This document shows positions 44,596 through 52,610 of a stretch of DNA of 64,000 nt, piece by piece. How positions within the stretch are numbered: position 1 is the first letter of the stretch; each line of letters begins with the position of its first letter. The notes below the pieces were generated by a model that was not told the DNA's origin, searched no databases, and saw only the letters and a program-made list of their open reading frames with translations. Both the position numbers and the translations under genes were made by a program. The stretch comes from Rhodobacter capsulatus (lineage in GTDB: Bacteria > Pseudomonadota > Alphaproteobacteria > Rhodobacterales > Rhodobacteraceae), in contig NZ_QKZO01000003.1 of assembly GCF_003254295.1 (NCBI RefSeq), positions 347,315-411,314 of the forward strand, given 5' to 3'.

Positions 44596-44828
44596 TCCCT
44601 CTCGAACAGCTCGGGCTCGGGCTCACGGTCGGCGCTGTAGTCGATCAGCATCTGACGCATGACGCGCTCTTGCCGCTGGCTGGGCCGCCAGTCCTTCCGC
44701 TTCCCGTGTCTGGCGATCGACCGGACAAAGCCCTTGGCAAAGCCATCCGCGTTCACATCGGCCATCACGCGGCGGATGATCATCGGCCACTTGAAGGTGA
44801 GGATCTGATCAAGCTCGATATCGGTCAC
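44592..44828 (-). CDS. Small phage-like protein in the head operon
   Basis: A 78-residue protein (GTG start overlapping the gp6-like stop by 4 bp) reading MTDIELDQILTFKWPMIIRR, then ARHGKRKDWRPSQRQERVMRQM. It is basic in the middle and acidic at the end. I do not recognise a family. Position in the packaging operon suggests a DNA-packaging or connector role. Confidence 0.6.
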   Translation of the reverse strand: MTDIELDQILTFKWPMIIRRVMADVNADGFAKGFVRSIARHGKRKDWRPSQRQERVMRQMLIDYSADREPEPELFERE

Positions 44829-45379
44829 GACACAGACACCCCACGATAGCGGGCGCCGATCCTGGCCATGTGCGGCGAGGTGGCGAGGGTCTTCGCATCG
44901 GACGGCGAACGGCCATCATAGATCGCGGCGGCTTGGTCCATGATCGCCAAGCGCAGATCAGCGGGAATGTTGCTCGCCGACGCGCCGAAACCGGCCGTGT
45001 ATTCGATGCCGAGACGGCTTGGCACAAGCTCGGCATAAGATGCCTTCCAGGTGACGAACGGTCGCCCACCCGTCGCGACCTCGAAGCCGGTAAAAGCCTC
45101 GCCGTCGACGGTGATCGCAACAGACGCTGCGTCCAGAACCGGGCCGATCGGCAGCTTGATCCCATGGCACCCGATTGCGGGCTCGAAGATGTTCACGCGG
45201 ATCAGCTGACTGAGAAGCGCGATCTGCGCGAAGCTCTCCACATCTGCAGCGGCCGTGAGGCCGATGTCTTGGATCGCAAGATCTTCATCGTTGTGATCGA
45301 CGCGAAGATGGGTCTTCAGCTCGAAGAGCGAAAAGGGCAGCTGGTCGCCCGTGTATTCCCGATTGACGAGCATCCTCAT
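44825..45379 (-). CDS. gp6-like head-tail connector protein
   Basis: A 184-residue HK97 gp6/phiE125 gp8-type connector. Near the start, FSLFELKTHLRVDHNDEDLA is the family hallmark (helical 'K-x-HLRVD..DE' motif), with IQDIGLTAAADVESF next and IPADLRLAIMDQAAAIYDGR near the end. ATG 45379 has GGAGG 7 nt upstream and overlaps the previous stop. It forms the ring below the portal. Confidence 0.85.
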   Translation of the reverse strand: MRMLVNREYTGDQLPFSLFELKTHLRVDHNDEDLAIQDIGLTAAADVESFAQIALLSQLIRVNIFEPAIGCHGIKLPIGPVLDAASVAITVDGEAFTGFEVATGGRPFVTWKASYAELVPSRLGIEYTAGFGASASNIPADLRLAIMDQAAAIYDGRSPSDAKTLATSPHMARIGARYRGVSVS

Positions 45380-45774
45380 GCCGCCACCTCCATTGTGCTG
45401 ATGTGCCTGTGAAACGCGGCCTGATCCTTCGGCGGCATCGCCTCGAACGCGGCCAAGGCATAAGCCTTCAGTTCCTGCGGTGAGGCCCAAGAAGCCCACT
45501 GCCGCGCATCGTCCATCCCGCCCAGGAATGGCGGCAAAGGATCGCCACCTTGGCCGATCACGGCCGCCGCGGTCATTTCTGCGGTGTCACGGTCGAGGCT
45601 CTTCAACAGCGCGTAAGCCAAGGCGCCGCGCTCGATCGCGGAAAGCCTGACGCGCGCGATCAGCGAAAAGCTCAGCCAAGCGTCAACCGAAGAAAGGGTG
45701 AGGCAGTAGCCCAGAAGACGCGACATGCGCTTGTGCTCGGGCTTGATGCTATCCGCGAAAGAGGCCCGTTTCAT
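45376..45774 (-). CDS. First gene of the head operon, unknown
   Basis: A 132-residue soluble protein (MKRASFADSIKPEHKRMSRL start) with helices around LSFSLIARVRLSAIERGALA and ISTMEVAA at the end. No family recognised. It starts the leftward overlapping run of head genes, 12 bp inside the putative right arm sites. Transcription of the head genes would therefore begin very near the island's right end. Confidence 0.6.
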   Translation of the reverse strand: MKRASFADSIKPEHKRMSRLLGYCLTLSSVDAWLSFSLIARVRLSAIERGALAYALLKSLDRDTAEMTAAAVIGQGGDPLPPFLGGMDDARQWASWASPQELKAYALAAFEAMPPKDQAAFHRHISTMEVAA

Positions 45775-45785
45775 GCGTTACGCCC

Positions 45786-45807
45786 CCGCACAGAAACCGC
45801 ACAGAAA
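45786..45807. promoter_or_regulatory. Putative integrase arm-type sites, right end of element 1
   Basis: Two perfect tandem copies of CCGCACAGAAA, 83 bp from the right core. The same CCGCACAG core occurs at 35766-35773 near the left core. They are likely arm sites of the element-1 integrase. Confidence 0.5.
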
Positions 45808-45889
45808 CGACGGAACGCAGCGCGAACGGAGGCGCAATCAGTGTTCGCACTTTCACGCGATTTCCGCATGAACGCGGCGGGGGCATTAT

Positions 45890-45936
45890 CTTGGTAAGGG
45901 AGAGGTCGAGAGTTCAATCCTCTCTTGCAGCACCAT
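45890..45936 (+). repeat. Junction core between element 1 and element 2
   Basis: This is identical over 47 bp to the 3' half of tRNA-Thr (35681-35727). It marks the right end of element 1 (35728-45936) and the left end of element 2. Confidence 0.92.
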
Positions 45937-46015
45937 TTTTTCTTCTTACATGTCAAGAAGTTGTCTGCTATCAAGGGCTTAGATTGACTTCGGTTCTACA
46001 CCGAGGTTCTACACC

Positions 46016-47566
46016 ATGGTCTTGCAGATGGCCCGTCCGCAAAAGAATCCGAAATCCGGCGTCTACTATTTTCGCCAGAAGACGCCCGCCGATCTGGTGG
46101 CAGTTTTCGGCCGCAAAGAGGTCAGCCGGTCGCTCGGCACGAAAGACCCGGCCGAGGCGAAAGAGCGCAATATCGACGCCGTGCGCAAACAGGCGCTGAT
46201 CTGGGACCGGCTGCGCAAGCGCCCCGAGCCCCTGCCCCATCAGCAGATCGTCGCGCTCTCCGGGGTGCTTTATCGCGATCACATGGCGGCGATGGAACTG
46301 GAGCCGGGCGAACCGGGCGTCTGGGTCGAAACGCTCAAGCTGTTGGATCGCATTGCCGCCACGCCCGAGGCGCTGGAGCGGTGGTATGGCCCGACTGTCG
46401 ACACCTTGCTTCTTGAGCGCGGGATCGTCACCGACGACACCAGCCGCCAGCGGCTCATTCAGGAAACGGATCGGGCGTTCCGGCAGGTCGCCGAGCAGCA
46501 ACTGAAACGGGCCGAGGGGGATTATAGCCCGGACCCGCGCGCCAATCGCTTCCCGCCCGTCGAAGCGGCAACGGCGCCCGCGAACGCGCCGACCGAGAAG
46601 CTGAGCATCACCGCGCTCTTCAAGCTTTGGGAACGCGACCATCTGGCGAACGGCAAGTCGGCCCGGACGGTCGGCGATTTCCGGCAAAAGATCGAGTCGC
46701 TGATCGCTTTCCTCGGCCACGACGAAGCCCGCAACGTGACCGCCGAGAACATTGCCGACTGGTGCGACCACCTGCGCCACGAGAAGGGGCTGGCCGCGCG
46801 CACGGTGAGCCAGAAATACCTCACGGTGATCAAGGTTATCTTCGGCGTCGCCGTCGAGAAACGCAAGCTCAAGGAGAACCCGGCCAAGGAGAACCGCGTC
46901 CGGTTCACCAAGCCGCAACGGCTGCGCCAGAAGGGCTTCACCGACGACGAGGCGAATGCGATCCTGAAAGCCGCTCTGGCAGACCCGGCCGAACTGGGGC
47001 GGCGCACGACCGAGAACAAGCGGGCGATCCGCTGGGGGCCGTGGATTTGCGCTTTCAGCGGCGCACGGATCACCGAGGTCATGCAGATGCGCACCGACGA
47101 TCTGGTCGAGGATCACGGGGTTCTCTGTCTGCGGATCACGCCCGAAGCCGGATCGGTGAAGACCGGAACCTTTCGTCTGGTGCCGATCCATCCGCAGCTT
47201 CTCGACATGGGGCTGGCGCGGATGTTCCGAGCCTTGCCGCCGGGGCCGGTGTTCTACTCCCTCGCACCCGTTCGGGGCAAACCGGCTGATCCGGTCGAGC
47301 GCGCCCAGAGCGCCGGTGCGAAGGTCGGCCAGTGGGTGCGCGAAGTCGTCGGGATCAGCGATCCGAACGTGCAACCGAACCACGCATGGCGGCACCGCTT
47401 CAAAACCGTGGCCCGCGAGGTCGGCATCGCCCCGGAATATTCCGACGCGATCACCGGCCACGAGGACGGCCGCGCCGCCAGCGATTACGGCGAGACCACC
47501 GTGAAGGCGCTCTGGCGAGAGGTGCAGAAGTTGCCACGCTATGAGGTGACAGCGAAGAGGATGTAG
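46016..47566 (+). CDS. Tyrosine-family integrase of element 2
   Basis: A 516-residue recombinase, longer than the first and unrelated in its N-terminus (MARPQKNPKSGVYYFRQKTP, an arm-binding AP2/DUF6538-like domain). Residues about 200-290 form the core-binding domain. The catalytic residues are the arginine in FSGARITEVMQMR, HAWRHRF, the histidine of ITGHEDGR and tyrosine of SDYGETTV. It starts 79 bp after the att core and reads into element 2, a typical place for the integrase. Confidence 0.92.
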   Translation: MVLQMARPQKNPKSGVYYFRQKTPADLVAVFGRKEVSRSLGTKDPAEAKERNIDAVRKQALIWDRLRKRPEPLPHQQIVALSGVLYRDHMAAMELEPGEPGVWVETLKLLDRIAATPEALERWYGPTVDTLLLERGIVTDDTSRQRLIQETDRAFRQVAEQQLKRAEGDYSPDPRANRFPPVEAATAPANAPTEKLSITALFKLWERDHLANGKSARTVGDFRQKIESLIAFLGHDEARNVTAENIADWCDHLRHEKGLAARTVSQKYLTVIKVIFGVAVEKRKLKENPAKENRVRFTKPQRLRQKGFTDDEANAILKAALADPAELGRRTTENKRAIRWGPWICAFSGARITEVMQMRTDDLVEDHGVLCLRITPEAGSVKTGTFRLVPIHPQLLDMGLARMFRALPPGPVFYSLAPVRGKPADPVERAQSAGAKVGQWVREVVGISDPNVQPNHAWRHRFKTVAREVGIAPEYSDAITGHEDGRAASDYGETTVKALWREVQKLPRYEVTAKRM

Positions 47567-47659
47567 GTCGGAGGAGGGCTGCCCCTCCCCCGTGGTCTTC
47601 TCGCAGGGGCGCACATCTAGCCCCTTTCGATCATCTTACTTCGTATGCCGGAGGGACGT

Positions 47660-48361
47660 TTATGCTGCGGTCTTCATCTCCTCGGGATCGCGTTGCGCCT
47701 TGAGCCATCCGAGGAAGGCTTGCGGGTCTTGGCTGACATAGATCGTTCTCGTCTCCTTCTCGTTGCTCAAGTTCGCGGTCTCACTTCGTATGCCGGAGGG
47801 ACGTTTTCTCGGCAGCGCGGTCTGCACCTCCCCGGTCTCCGGCTCCGACGTGGTTCCGTTCGTCCATTGCCACACCCGGCACCCGAGGAACTTTCGGCAA
47901 TACATGTCCGCGAGGAACGGGATCGGCGGATAGGCACGCTTTCCACGAAAACTGACGCTCTTTTTCCTCTCCTCGGCCGGGGCAAAGAACATCGGATTGG
48001 TCAAGACGTGAGCGAGATGCGCGTTGCCCGCTCGCGCCGCGTCCAGCCAATCTTTCAGGAGCCCCAGACGGGCACCGGGCGGCGTCATGTAATAGGTCTC
48101 GTTGAGCCAATGAAGGCAACCGAAGCTGCGGTAGTTGCGATAACGATCATCGCTGGCATCGGCGCGCGGCCCTCGGGTGCGATTGCGGATGGCCGCTTTC
48201 GCGCATGTGCTGGTGCAGTAGGTCTTGTTACTCCTCGGTTTGAATGACGCGCCGCAACGCGGGCAGATGGAAGCGGTCGGTTCAGTTTCCGACGGTTGGG
48301 CGGGCAGCACGGAGGCTTTCGCTTCGGGGCTGGGGGTCGAGCAGCTTTGCGTCTCGATCAT
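47660..48361 (-). CDS. Zinc-finger-like hypothetical protein of element 2
   Basis: A 233-residue protein with a CxxC..CxxxC knuckle (ICPRCGASFKPRSNKTYCTS then TCAKAA) near residues 35-60. It looks like a treble-clef/zinc ribbon found in phage proteins. LNETYYMTPPGARLGLLKDW follows. The C-terminal 40 residues are charged. It lies downstream of the RNase H-like gene in the same direction. No clear ribosome site supports ATG 48361. Function unknown. Confidence 0.65.
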   Translation of the reverse strand: MIETQSCSTPSPEAKASVLPAQPSETEPTASICPRCGASFKPRSNKTYCTSTCAKAAIRNRTRGPRADASDDRYRNYRSFGCLHWLNETYYMTPPGARLGLLKDWLDAARAGNAHLAHVLTNPMFFAPAEERKKSVSFRGKRAYPPIPFLADMYCRKFLGCRVWQWTNGTTSEPETGEVQTALPRKRPSGIRSETANLSNEKETRTIYVSQDPQAFLGWLKAQRDPEEMKTAA

Positions 48362-48432
48362 GAGCTTGAAGATGGGGATGGCGGGGGAACACAGTGCCCC
48401 CCGGCCTTTGTCGTGTGGCTCAGACCGTGTCC

Positions 48433-48975
48433 TCAGGCCGCGTCGCCAAACAGTTCGCGGCAGTGCTGGCGCACCCACTTGTCGCATTCCTTCGTGGCAA
48501 CCCGTGCGACCTCGTCGTTCATCGGATTGCCGGGCTGGTTGCGCGCCCATCGGAAGGTGACGCTCAGCCCCTCGCACAACTGAACGATTTCTTGCCAAAG
48601 ATCGACATTTTCGACGCGCTTGCCTTTGCCGTTGCGCCAGCCCTTGGCAACCCAACCGGGCAGCCACTCGGTCATGCCTTTCATAATCAGGTCGTTACAG
48701 GTGAAGACGAAGATCGGAGCAGTTTCGTCGCGCCTGATCTGTTTCAAGGCGTCAATCACGGCACTCATTTCCATTTGAATGTTCGAGGTCTCCACCGCGC
48801 CACCGGTAACAGGCCGCCGCTTCTCAATCTTGCCGTCGCGGTAGCGGCACAGGATCGCGGCGTAACCGCCGACTCCGAGTTGAGTCTGCCACGAACTGCC
48901 GGTGTAGATCACGATGCAGGTGGGCACGGGCGGCAGAGCCGCAGTCATTGCTTGGTTCAAAGGTTCGTCCTTCAT
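48433..48975 (-). CDS. RNase H-like protein
   Basis: A 180-residue RNase HI-fold protein. The first acidic position is in CIVIYTGSSWQTQLGVGGYA (usual YTDGS; here YTG lacks the aspartate). Then come NIQMEMSAVIDAL (glutamate), VFTCNDLIMKG (usual DS replaced by ND) and PMNDEVARVATKE (the C-terminal NxxD aspartate). The first catalytic aspartate therefore appears lost. The ATG overlaps the upstream gene by 4 bp. Confidence 0.75.
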   Translation of the reverse strand: MKDEPLNQAMTAALPPVPTCIVIYTGSSWQTQLGVGGYAAILCRYRDGKIEKRRPVTGGAVETSNIQMEMSAVIDALKQIRRDETAPIFVFTCNDLIMKGMTEWLPGWVAKGWRNGKGKRVENVDLWQEIVQLCEGLSVTFRWARNQPGNPMNDEVARVATKECDKWVRQHCRELFGDAA

Positions 48976-49631
48976 TGCAGGTTGGAAATCGCGGTGGCGA
49001 GCCGCTGTTTCGTCTCGGTCGCGGCCTTGCGGTCGCGCTCGTCCAGAGCCGCGAGATGCAGCCCCGTAGCCCCGAAGGCCAGCATCAGTTGGCGCCCGAG
49101 GAGGGCCGCCGCCTTCGGCGTCATTTCGCGATAGACGCGAATTTGCTGGCCCGTCCGGTGATCGTAGCGCAGCCCGACATGGCGGCCCGACAAGGCTCGC
49201 ACCCGGCGCGCGATCTGAACGCGCAGGGCGTCGTCGGTGCGAAACCGCAGCGGCCGGTCGTGCCACATCAGCACCATCGCCAGCACCGTTGCGACCACCG
49301 TGCCGGGCGCCACGTCTTGGGCGATGCCGACGATCTCGTTTGCGGCGTTGCGGGCGTAGCGGTTACCGATGCGGCGGCTGGCGGTAGCCTCGGCCTCGGT
49401 GACGATGTTGGCCCAAGCGGCCTCCAGCAGGGGCCAGGTCTCGTTGTCGGGGTTCTTGGCGATCCGCGCCCCGATCCGCGCGAGATAGGGGGCCAGTTCG
49501 GTCTTGGTGACGCCGCTCTGATCGGGCGCACCGTGCCGCCTGAGCGTGCTTTTATGGCGGCGACAATGGGGAGAATAGTCGGATGCGGCGGGGCTGCCGC
49601 AGTGGGGAACGGCGCAGATGCGGGCGGTCAT
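48972..49631 (-). CDS. Hypothetical element-2 protein with N-terminal Cys/His cluster
   Basis: A 219-residue protein starting MTARICAVPHCGSPAASDYS, with a C-x5-C..H-C..H pattern (CAVPHCG then PHCRRHK) that could bind zinc, as in small phage-borne proteins. The rest is helical and charged. Translation is coupled to a 45-codon gene by an ATGA overlap, and its stop overlaps the RNase H-like start. Function unknown. Confidence 0.65.
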   Translation of the reverse strand: MTARICAVPHCGSPAASDYSPHCRRHKSTLRRHGAPDQSGVTKTELAPYLARIGARIAKNPDNETWPLLEAAWANIVTEAEATASRRIGNRYARNAANEIVGIAQDVAPGTVVATVLAMVLMWHDRPLRFRTDDALRVQIARRVRALSGRHVGLRYDHRTGQQIRVYREMTPKAAALLGRQLMLAFGATGLHLAALDERDRKAATETKQRLATAISNLQ

Positions 49632-49765
49632 GGCATGGCCTCGCAAGCGCGGGTGTCAGAGGTGGTATCTTGGTTCAGGTTGATCTCCTTGGATTTGTAG
49701 CCGCCCCCGGAGAGACAGGGACGGTTGGTGATGCGATTGTGGCGGGTTTGGGATGTGCGTTTCAT
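49628..49765 (-). CDS. Short leader gene of the element-2 operon
   Basis: A 45-residue basic protein (MKRTSQTRHNRITNRPCLSG start) with a perfect AGGAGG site 6 nt before ATG 49765. The stop overlaps the next gene's ATG. The strong ribosome site and coupling support translation. The peptide has no recognisable domain. Confidence 0.6.
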   Translation of the reverse strand: MKRTSQTRHNRITNRPCLSGGGYKSKEINLNQDTTSDTRACEAMP

Positions 49766-50402
49766 GATGTGCCTCCTGTGCTGAGGAGGACGCGGCACAT
49801 CAGGCGCGCTCGACGGTGGTTTCGCCCCTGCCGGAGCATCATCAGCGGGACGGCATCAGTCCCGGACCTCGCTGAAACCGCTTTCGCGGCTTGCCCTTCA
49901 CGCATTGGATTGCGACCATCGGGCCAGAGGCATCCACCTCCGTCTATCGTGCGGTGGCCCCGTGACGTGGGTCAGACGCGCCAGCCATCCGGGCCGACCT
50001 CGGCCGCCATGACGGCGGAAAGAGCGGTGCCCGACGCGGGAAACCCGGCGGGCGATGGGGAGTTTGAAGCAGTGCCGAGGGCCGCAGCATTGCCCGGAAA
50101 TCAGGCTGGCTACGGGAAGAGCCGCTGCGCGATGGGCAGGGCTGGTTGCGGTTCGGTCCTTGCGGTCGGCCTGTTCCTGACGGAGGGGGCCGTGGGGGTT
50201 CGCCGGGCAGAATAAGCCCAAGGATAGTATTTATGACTCAGGATTCGCGATCGCGCAAGAACTATTTTCAAACGAAATCATTACGTTGACGCGCAAAGTT
50301 GAAAATCTAATGCGAAAGCCGGGATAGCTCTTTGGCATCATGGGGTTGGCGCTCCCCCCTCTGCCTTTGTGACCGGATTTGTGCCCAAGCCCGGCCTGTC
50401 GC
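49766..50402. other. Non-coding stretch in element 2
   Basis: 637 bp without a convincing gene. The minus-strand frame 49898-50221 is arginine-rich, without a ribosome site, and reads like noise. It must contain the promoter of the leftward RNase H operon. I see no hairpin or repeat worth naming. Confidence 0.5.
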
Positions 50403-50984
50403 TCACGCCTCGGACGTTGCTTCCGCCGCGATCCCGTCGCCAATGATGCGGTAGACACTGGCCCGACCGATTCCCAAACGCTTGGCGATCTCGGTGCCGC
50501 CGATGCCTTCCGCGTGCAGCCGCAGCACCTCTTCGGCCTTGGCGCGGGCGGTCGGGGCGCGGCCCTTGTATTTTCCCTCGGCCTTCGCTTTGGCGATCCC
50601 CTCGCGCTGGCGCTCCAGCATGATCTCGCGCTCGAACTCGGCCACGCCGCCGAGGATCGTCAACATCAGCTTGCCGGTGGGCGTCGCGGTGTCGATCCCC
50701 ATGGACAAGATGCGCAGCGCCACGCCCTTCTCCTCAAGCTGCCCCAGAATGCCCACCAGATGCGCCACCGAGCGCGCCAGACGGTCAAGTTTGGTGACAA
50801 CGAGCGTATCCCCTTCCCGCGCGAAGGTCAGCGCCTCGGCCAGTTGAGCGCGGCTCACGACGTCCACCGAGGAAACCTGTTCAACAAAGATCCTCTCGCA
50901 ACCGACAGCCTCAAGATCGCGCCGCTGGGCGTCGAGCCCGGCTTTCTGGTCGAGGGTCGAGGTTCTGGCATAGCCGATCAGCAT
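50403..50984 (-). CDS. Serine recombinase (resolvase/invertase family)
   Basis: A 193-residue Tn3-type resolvase. The catalytic serine lies in IGYARTSTLDQ, followed by VVTKLDRLARS, GIDTATPTGKLMLTILGGVA and EFEREIMLERQREGI. The C-terminal helix-turn-helix is GIGGTEIAKRLGIGRASVYR. GGAGG lies 5 nt before ATG 50984. It could invert or resolve DNA in the element or derive from a former transposon. No transposase partner is nearby. Confidence 0.93.
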   Translation of the reverse strand: MLIGYARTSTLDQKAGLDAQRRDLEAVGCERIFVEQVSSVDVVSRAQLAEALTFAREGDTLVVTKLDRLARSVAHLVGILGQLEEKGVALRILSMGIDTATPTGKLMLTILGGVAEFEREIMLERQREGIAKAKAEGKYKGRAPTARAKAEEVLRLHAEGIGGTEIAKRLGIGRASVYRIIGDGIAAEATSEA

Positions 50985-51276
50985 GGGCGCCTCCAATTCG
51001 TCTCACAATGTCTTAGACGTTCTCGCCCGACCTGCCCCAAATGTCAATAACCACTTCTATGGGACGCAATGCGAGCGACACTGAGACGTCTCGCTAGACC
51101 ATGCCCTGCGAGACAAGCTTTGTGGAGAAGACCTAGCAGGTTCGATCAGGCCGACAGTTCAGGCGAGCGTCATTGACCGGGAAAGCTCAAGCAAACGCGG
51201 CCCCCACCGGGGGGGGGCCAGAGCGGCGGGAGCGGTCAAGAACTGGCGCTTCAGATTTTCCGCCTAAATTTCGATC

Positions 51277-51810
51277 TTGATTGTGCCGGAGAAGGAAGTA
51301 ATTTCTGCATATAGATCGGCATCATCGGAGGAACGGGAAATTTTTCGCGGATTTGAGGAGCAGCTGGAAGACTTTATTCGCACTCAGCTTGAGTCTTTCG
51401 ACGAAATCATTTCGAGCGCTGAGCAAGTTTCTTTCGACAAACTGGAGCTCGCGGGCATCTCAGCTGCGATACAGCAATGGCGGGGAGATGGCTTGGCAAT
51501 CCTACCGACCGCGATTGCTTGGTCGCTGCCCGGAATGACGGAAGAGGATCGTCGAGAAAGCTGGAAGTTCGCCGTGGTCGCGGGTTGGGTGCCATTCACC
51601 TTTCAATCTAGAGACGGCGATGCCGTTGAGTGCCGAGTTTTAAAGGTTAGAGCAGGAAAGACGTTCTTCGGCGCCTCCAAAAATACCTTCCGTGTTTTTA
51701 AGGGGCTTGAAACCGGGCGGTTCATTTTCATCAGCGAACACTCGACGACGCTCAAGGCGATGTGGGGGGTGTTCAAACTCATGACTGAAATGGGGGTTAG
51801 AGGCGGCTAG
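51277..51810 (+). CDS. Unknown AT-richer protein near the right end of element 2
   Basis: A 177-residue soluble frame with lower GC than its surroundings. EEREIFRGFEEQLEDFIRTQ onward is coiled-coil-like, while AVVAGWVPFTFQSRDGDAVE and FIFISEHSTTLKAMW are globular. Start uncertain (TTG 51277 or GTG 51283). I recognise no family. Cargo genes of satellites often sit next to the attachment site like this one. Confidence 0.6.
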   Translation: MIVPEKEVISAYRSASSEEREIFRGFEEQLEDFIRTQLESFDEIISSAEQVSFDKLELAGISAAIQQWRGDGLAILPTAIAWSLPGMTEEDRRESWKFAVVAGWVPFTFQSRDGDAVECRVLKVRAGKTFFGASKNTFRVFKGLETGRFIFISEHSTTLKAMWGVFKLMTEMGVRGG

Positions 51811-51833
51811 TTGCGTTAATAAGATGCTGTTCA

Positions 51834-51850
51834 CACCGAGGTTCTACACC
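51834..51850. repeat. 17-bp repeat shared with the element-2 left end
   Basis: CACCGAGGTTCTACACC occurs here, 62 bp before the right core, and at 45999-46015 immediately before the integrase-2 start. Placement at both ends suggests an arm-type or regulatory site of integrase 2. Confidence 0.5.
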
Positions 51851-51912
51851 GCGCTTGACGCCGCCCCAAAATTAACCATATAAATCAATATGTCATGAGG
51901 AAAATCGCCGAA

Positions 51913-51973
51913 TTCAATCCTCTCTTGCAGCACCATAACTTAGCCAATTCGCGCCCTTCCTCTTGCACAGTTA
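51913..51973 (+). repeat. Third attachment core with element-1-type arm
   Basis: These 61 bp are identical to 35704-35764: the last 24 bp of the tRNA core and the first 37 bp of the element-1 left arm, including one GCACAGTT site. It closes element 2 on the right. The identity ends exactly where the transposase remnant begins. Confidence 0.85.
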
Positions 51974-52512
51974 GCGGGCTTGTCGGCCCAGCCCTCGGGC
52001 ATTTCGCCGGCCTTGATCGCCTTGTTTTCCTCGCGCGTATTATGGTTGCGCGGGACTGGAACGATTGACGCATCCAGGATCTGCCCGCCGCGCGCGATGT
52101 AGCCCTGCCGCGCCAGATAGCCGTCGAATTGCCGGAAAAGCGCCTCGACCACACCCGCCTGCGCCAGTCCCTCGCGGTAGAGCCAGACGGTCTTGGCGTC
52201 CGGCACACGGTCCTGCAGCCCAAGGCCAAGGAAACGCATGAACGAAAGCCGGTCGCGCACCTGATATTCGATCTGATCGTCGGACAGGTTGTAGAGCGCC
52301 CCCAGCACCAGCGTCTTGAACATCACCACCGCATCCATCGGCTTGCGCCCGGCCCGCGATTTGCGCGCCGCCTCGGGCTTGCGCCAGACCCGCTCCAGAA
52401 CCGGGCGGAATTCCTCCCAAGGGACGAGGGCGTCGATCTCGACCAGAGGGTCACGCTTCGCATCAAGGCTCGCGTAGCGGTCTGAAAGATCAAAGAAACC
52501 CATCTGCGCCAT
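51974..52512 (-). pseudogene. IS5-family transposase, 3' truncated
   Basis: About 180 residues of the N-terminal half remain: MGFFDLSDRYASLDAKRDPL, then FKTLVLGALYNLSDDQIEYQ and the DDE first aspartate region in ILDASIVPVPRNHNTREENK. Intact relatives are about 320 residues, so the second aspartate and glutamate are missing. The frame ends inside the att-derived repeat. A deletion or recombination at the att arm removed its 3' half. Confidence 0.88.
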
Positions 52513-52610
52513 CGTCAAACCCCAGCCGCCGCAAGCCCTCCGCTTTCTATCCCGGCGGCAAGGTCAGGGCAATTTTTCGAAGTGCCCTTATATCGGCGCG
52601 CGGCGGCGTC

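Noticed and set aside
35728..45936. Gene transfer agent (RcGTA) cluster
   Set aside because: The head genes resemble those of HK97 phages, as in RcGTA, but there are no tail genes, the order differs, and an integrase and att cores are present, which RcGTA lacks.
45771..45974. 67-codon minus-strand frame across the middle att core
   Set aside because: It is mostly the antisense of the tRNA 3' end and has no ribosome site.
49898..50221. 107-codon minus-strand frame in element 2
   Set aside because: Arginine/proline-rich, no ribosome site, no domain. The region is better left as non-coding.
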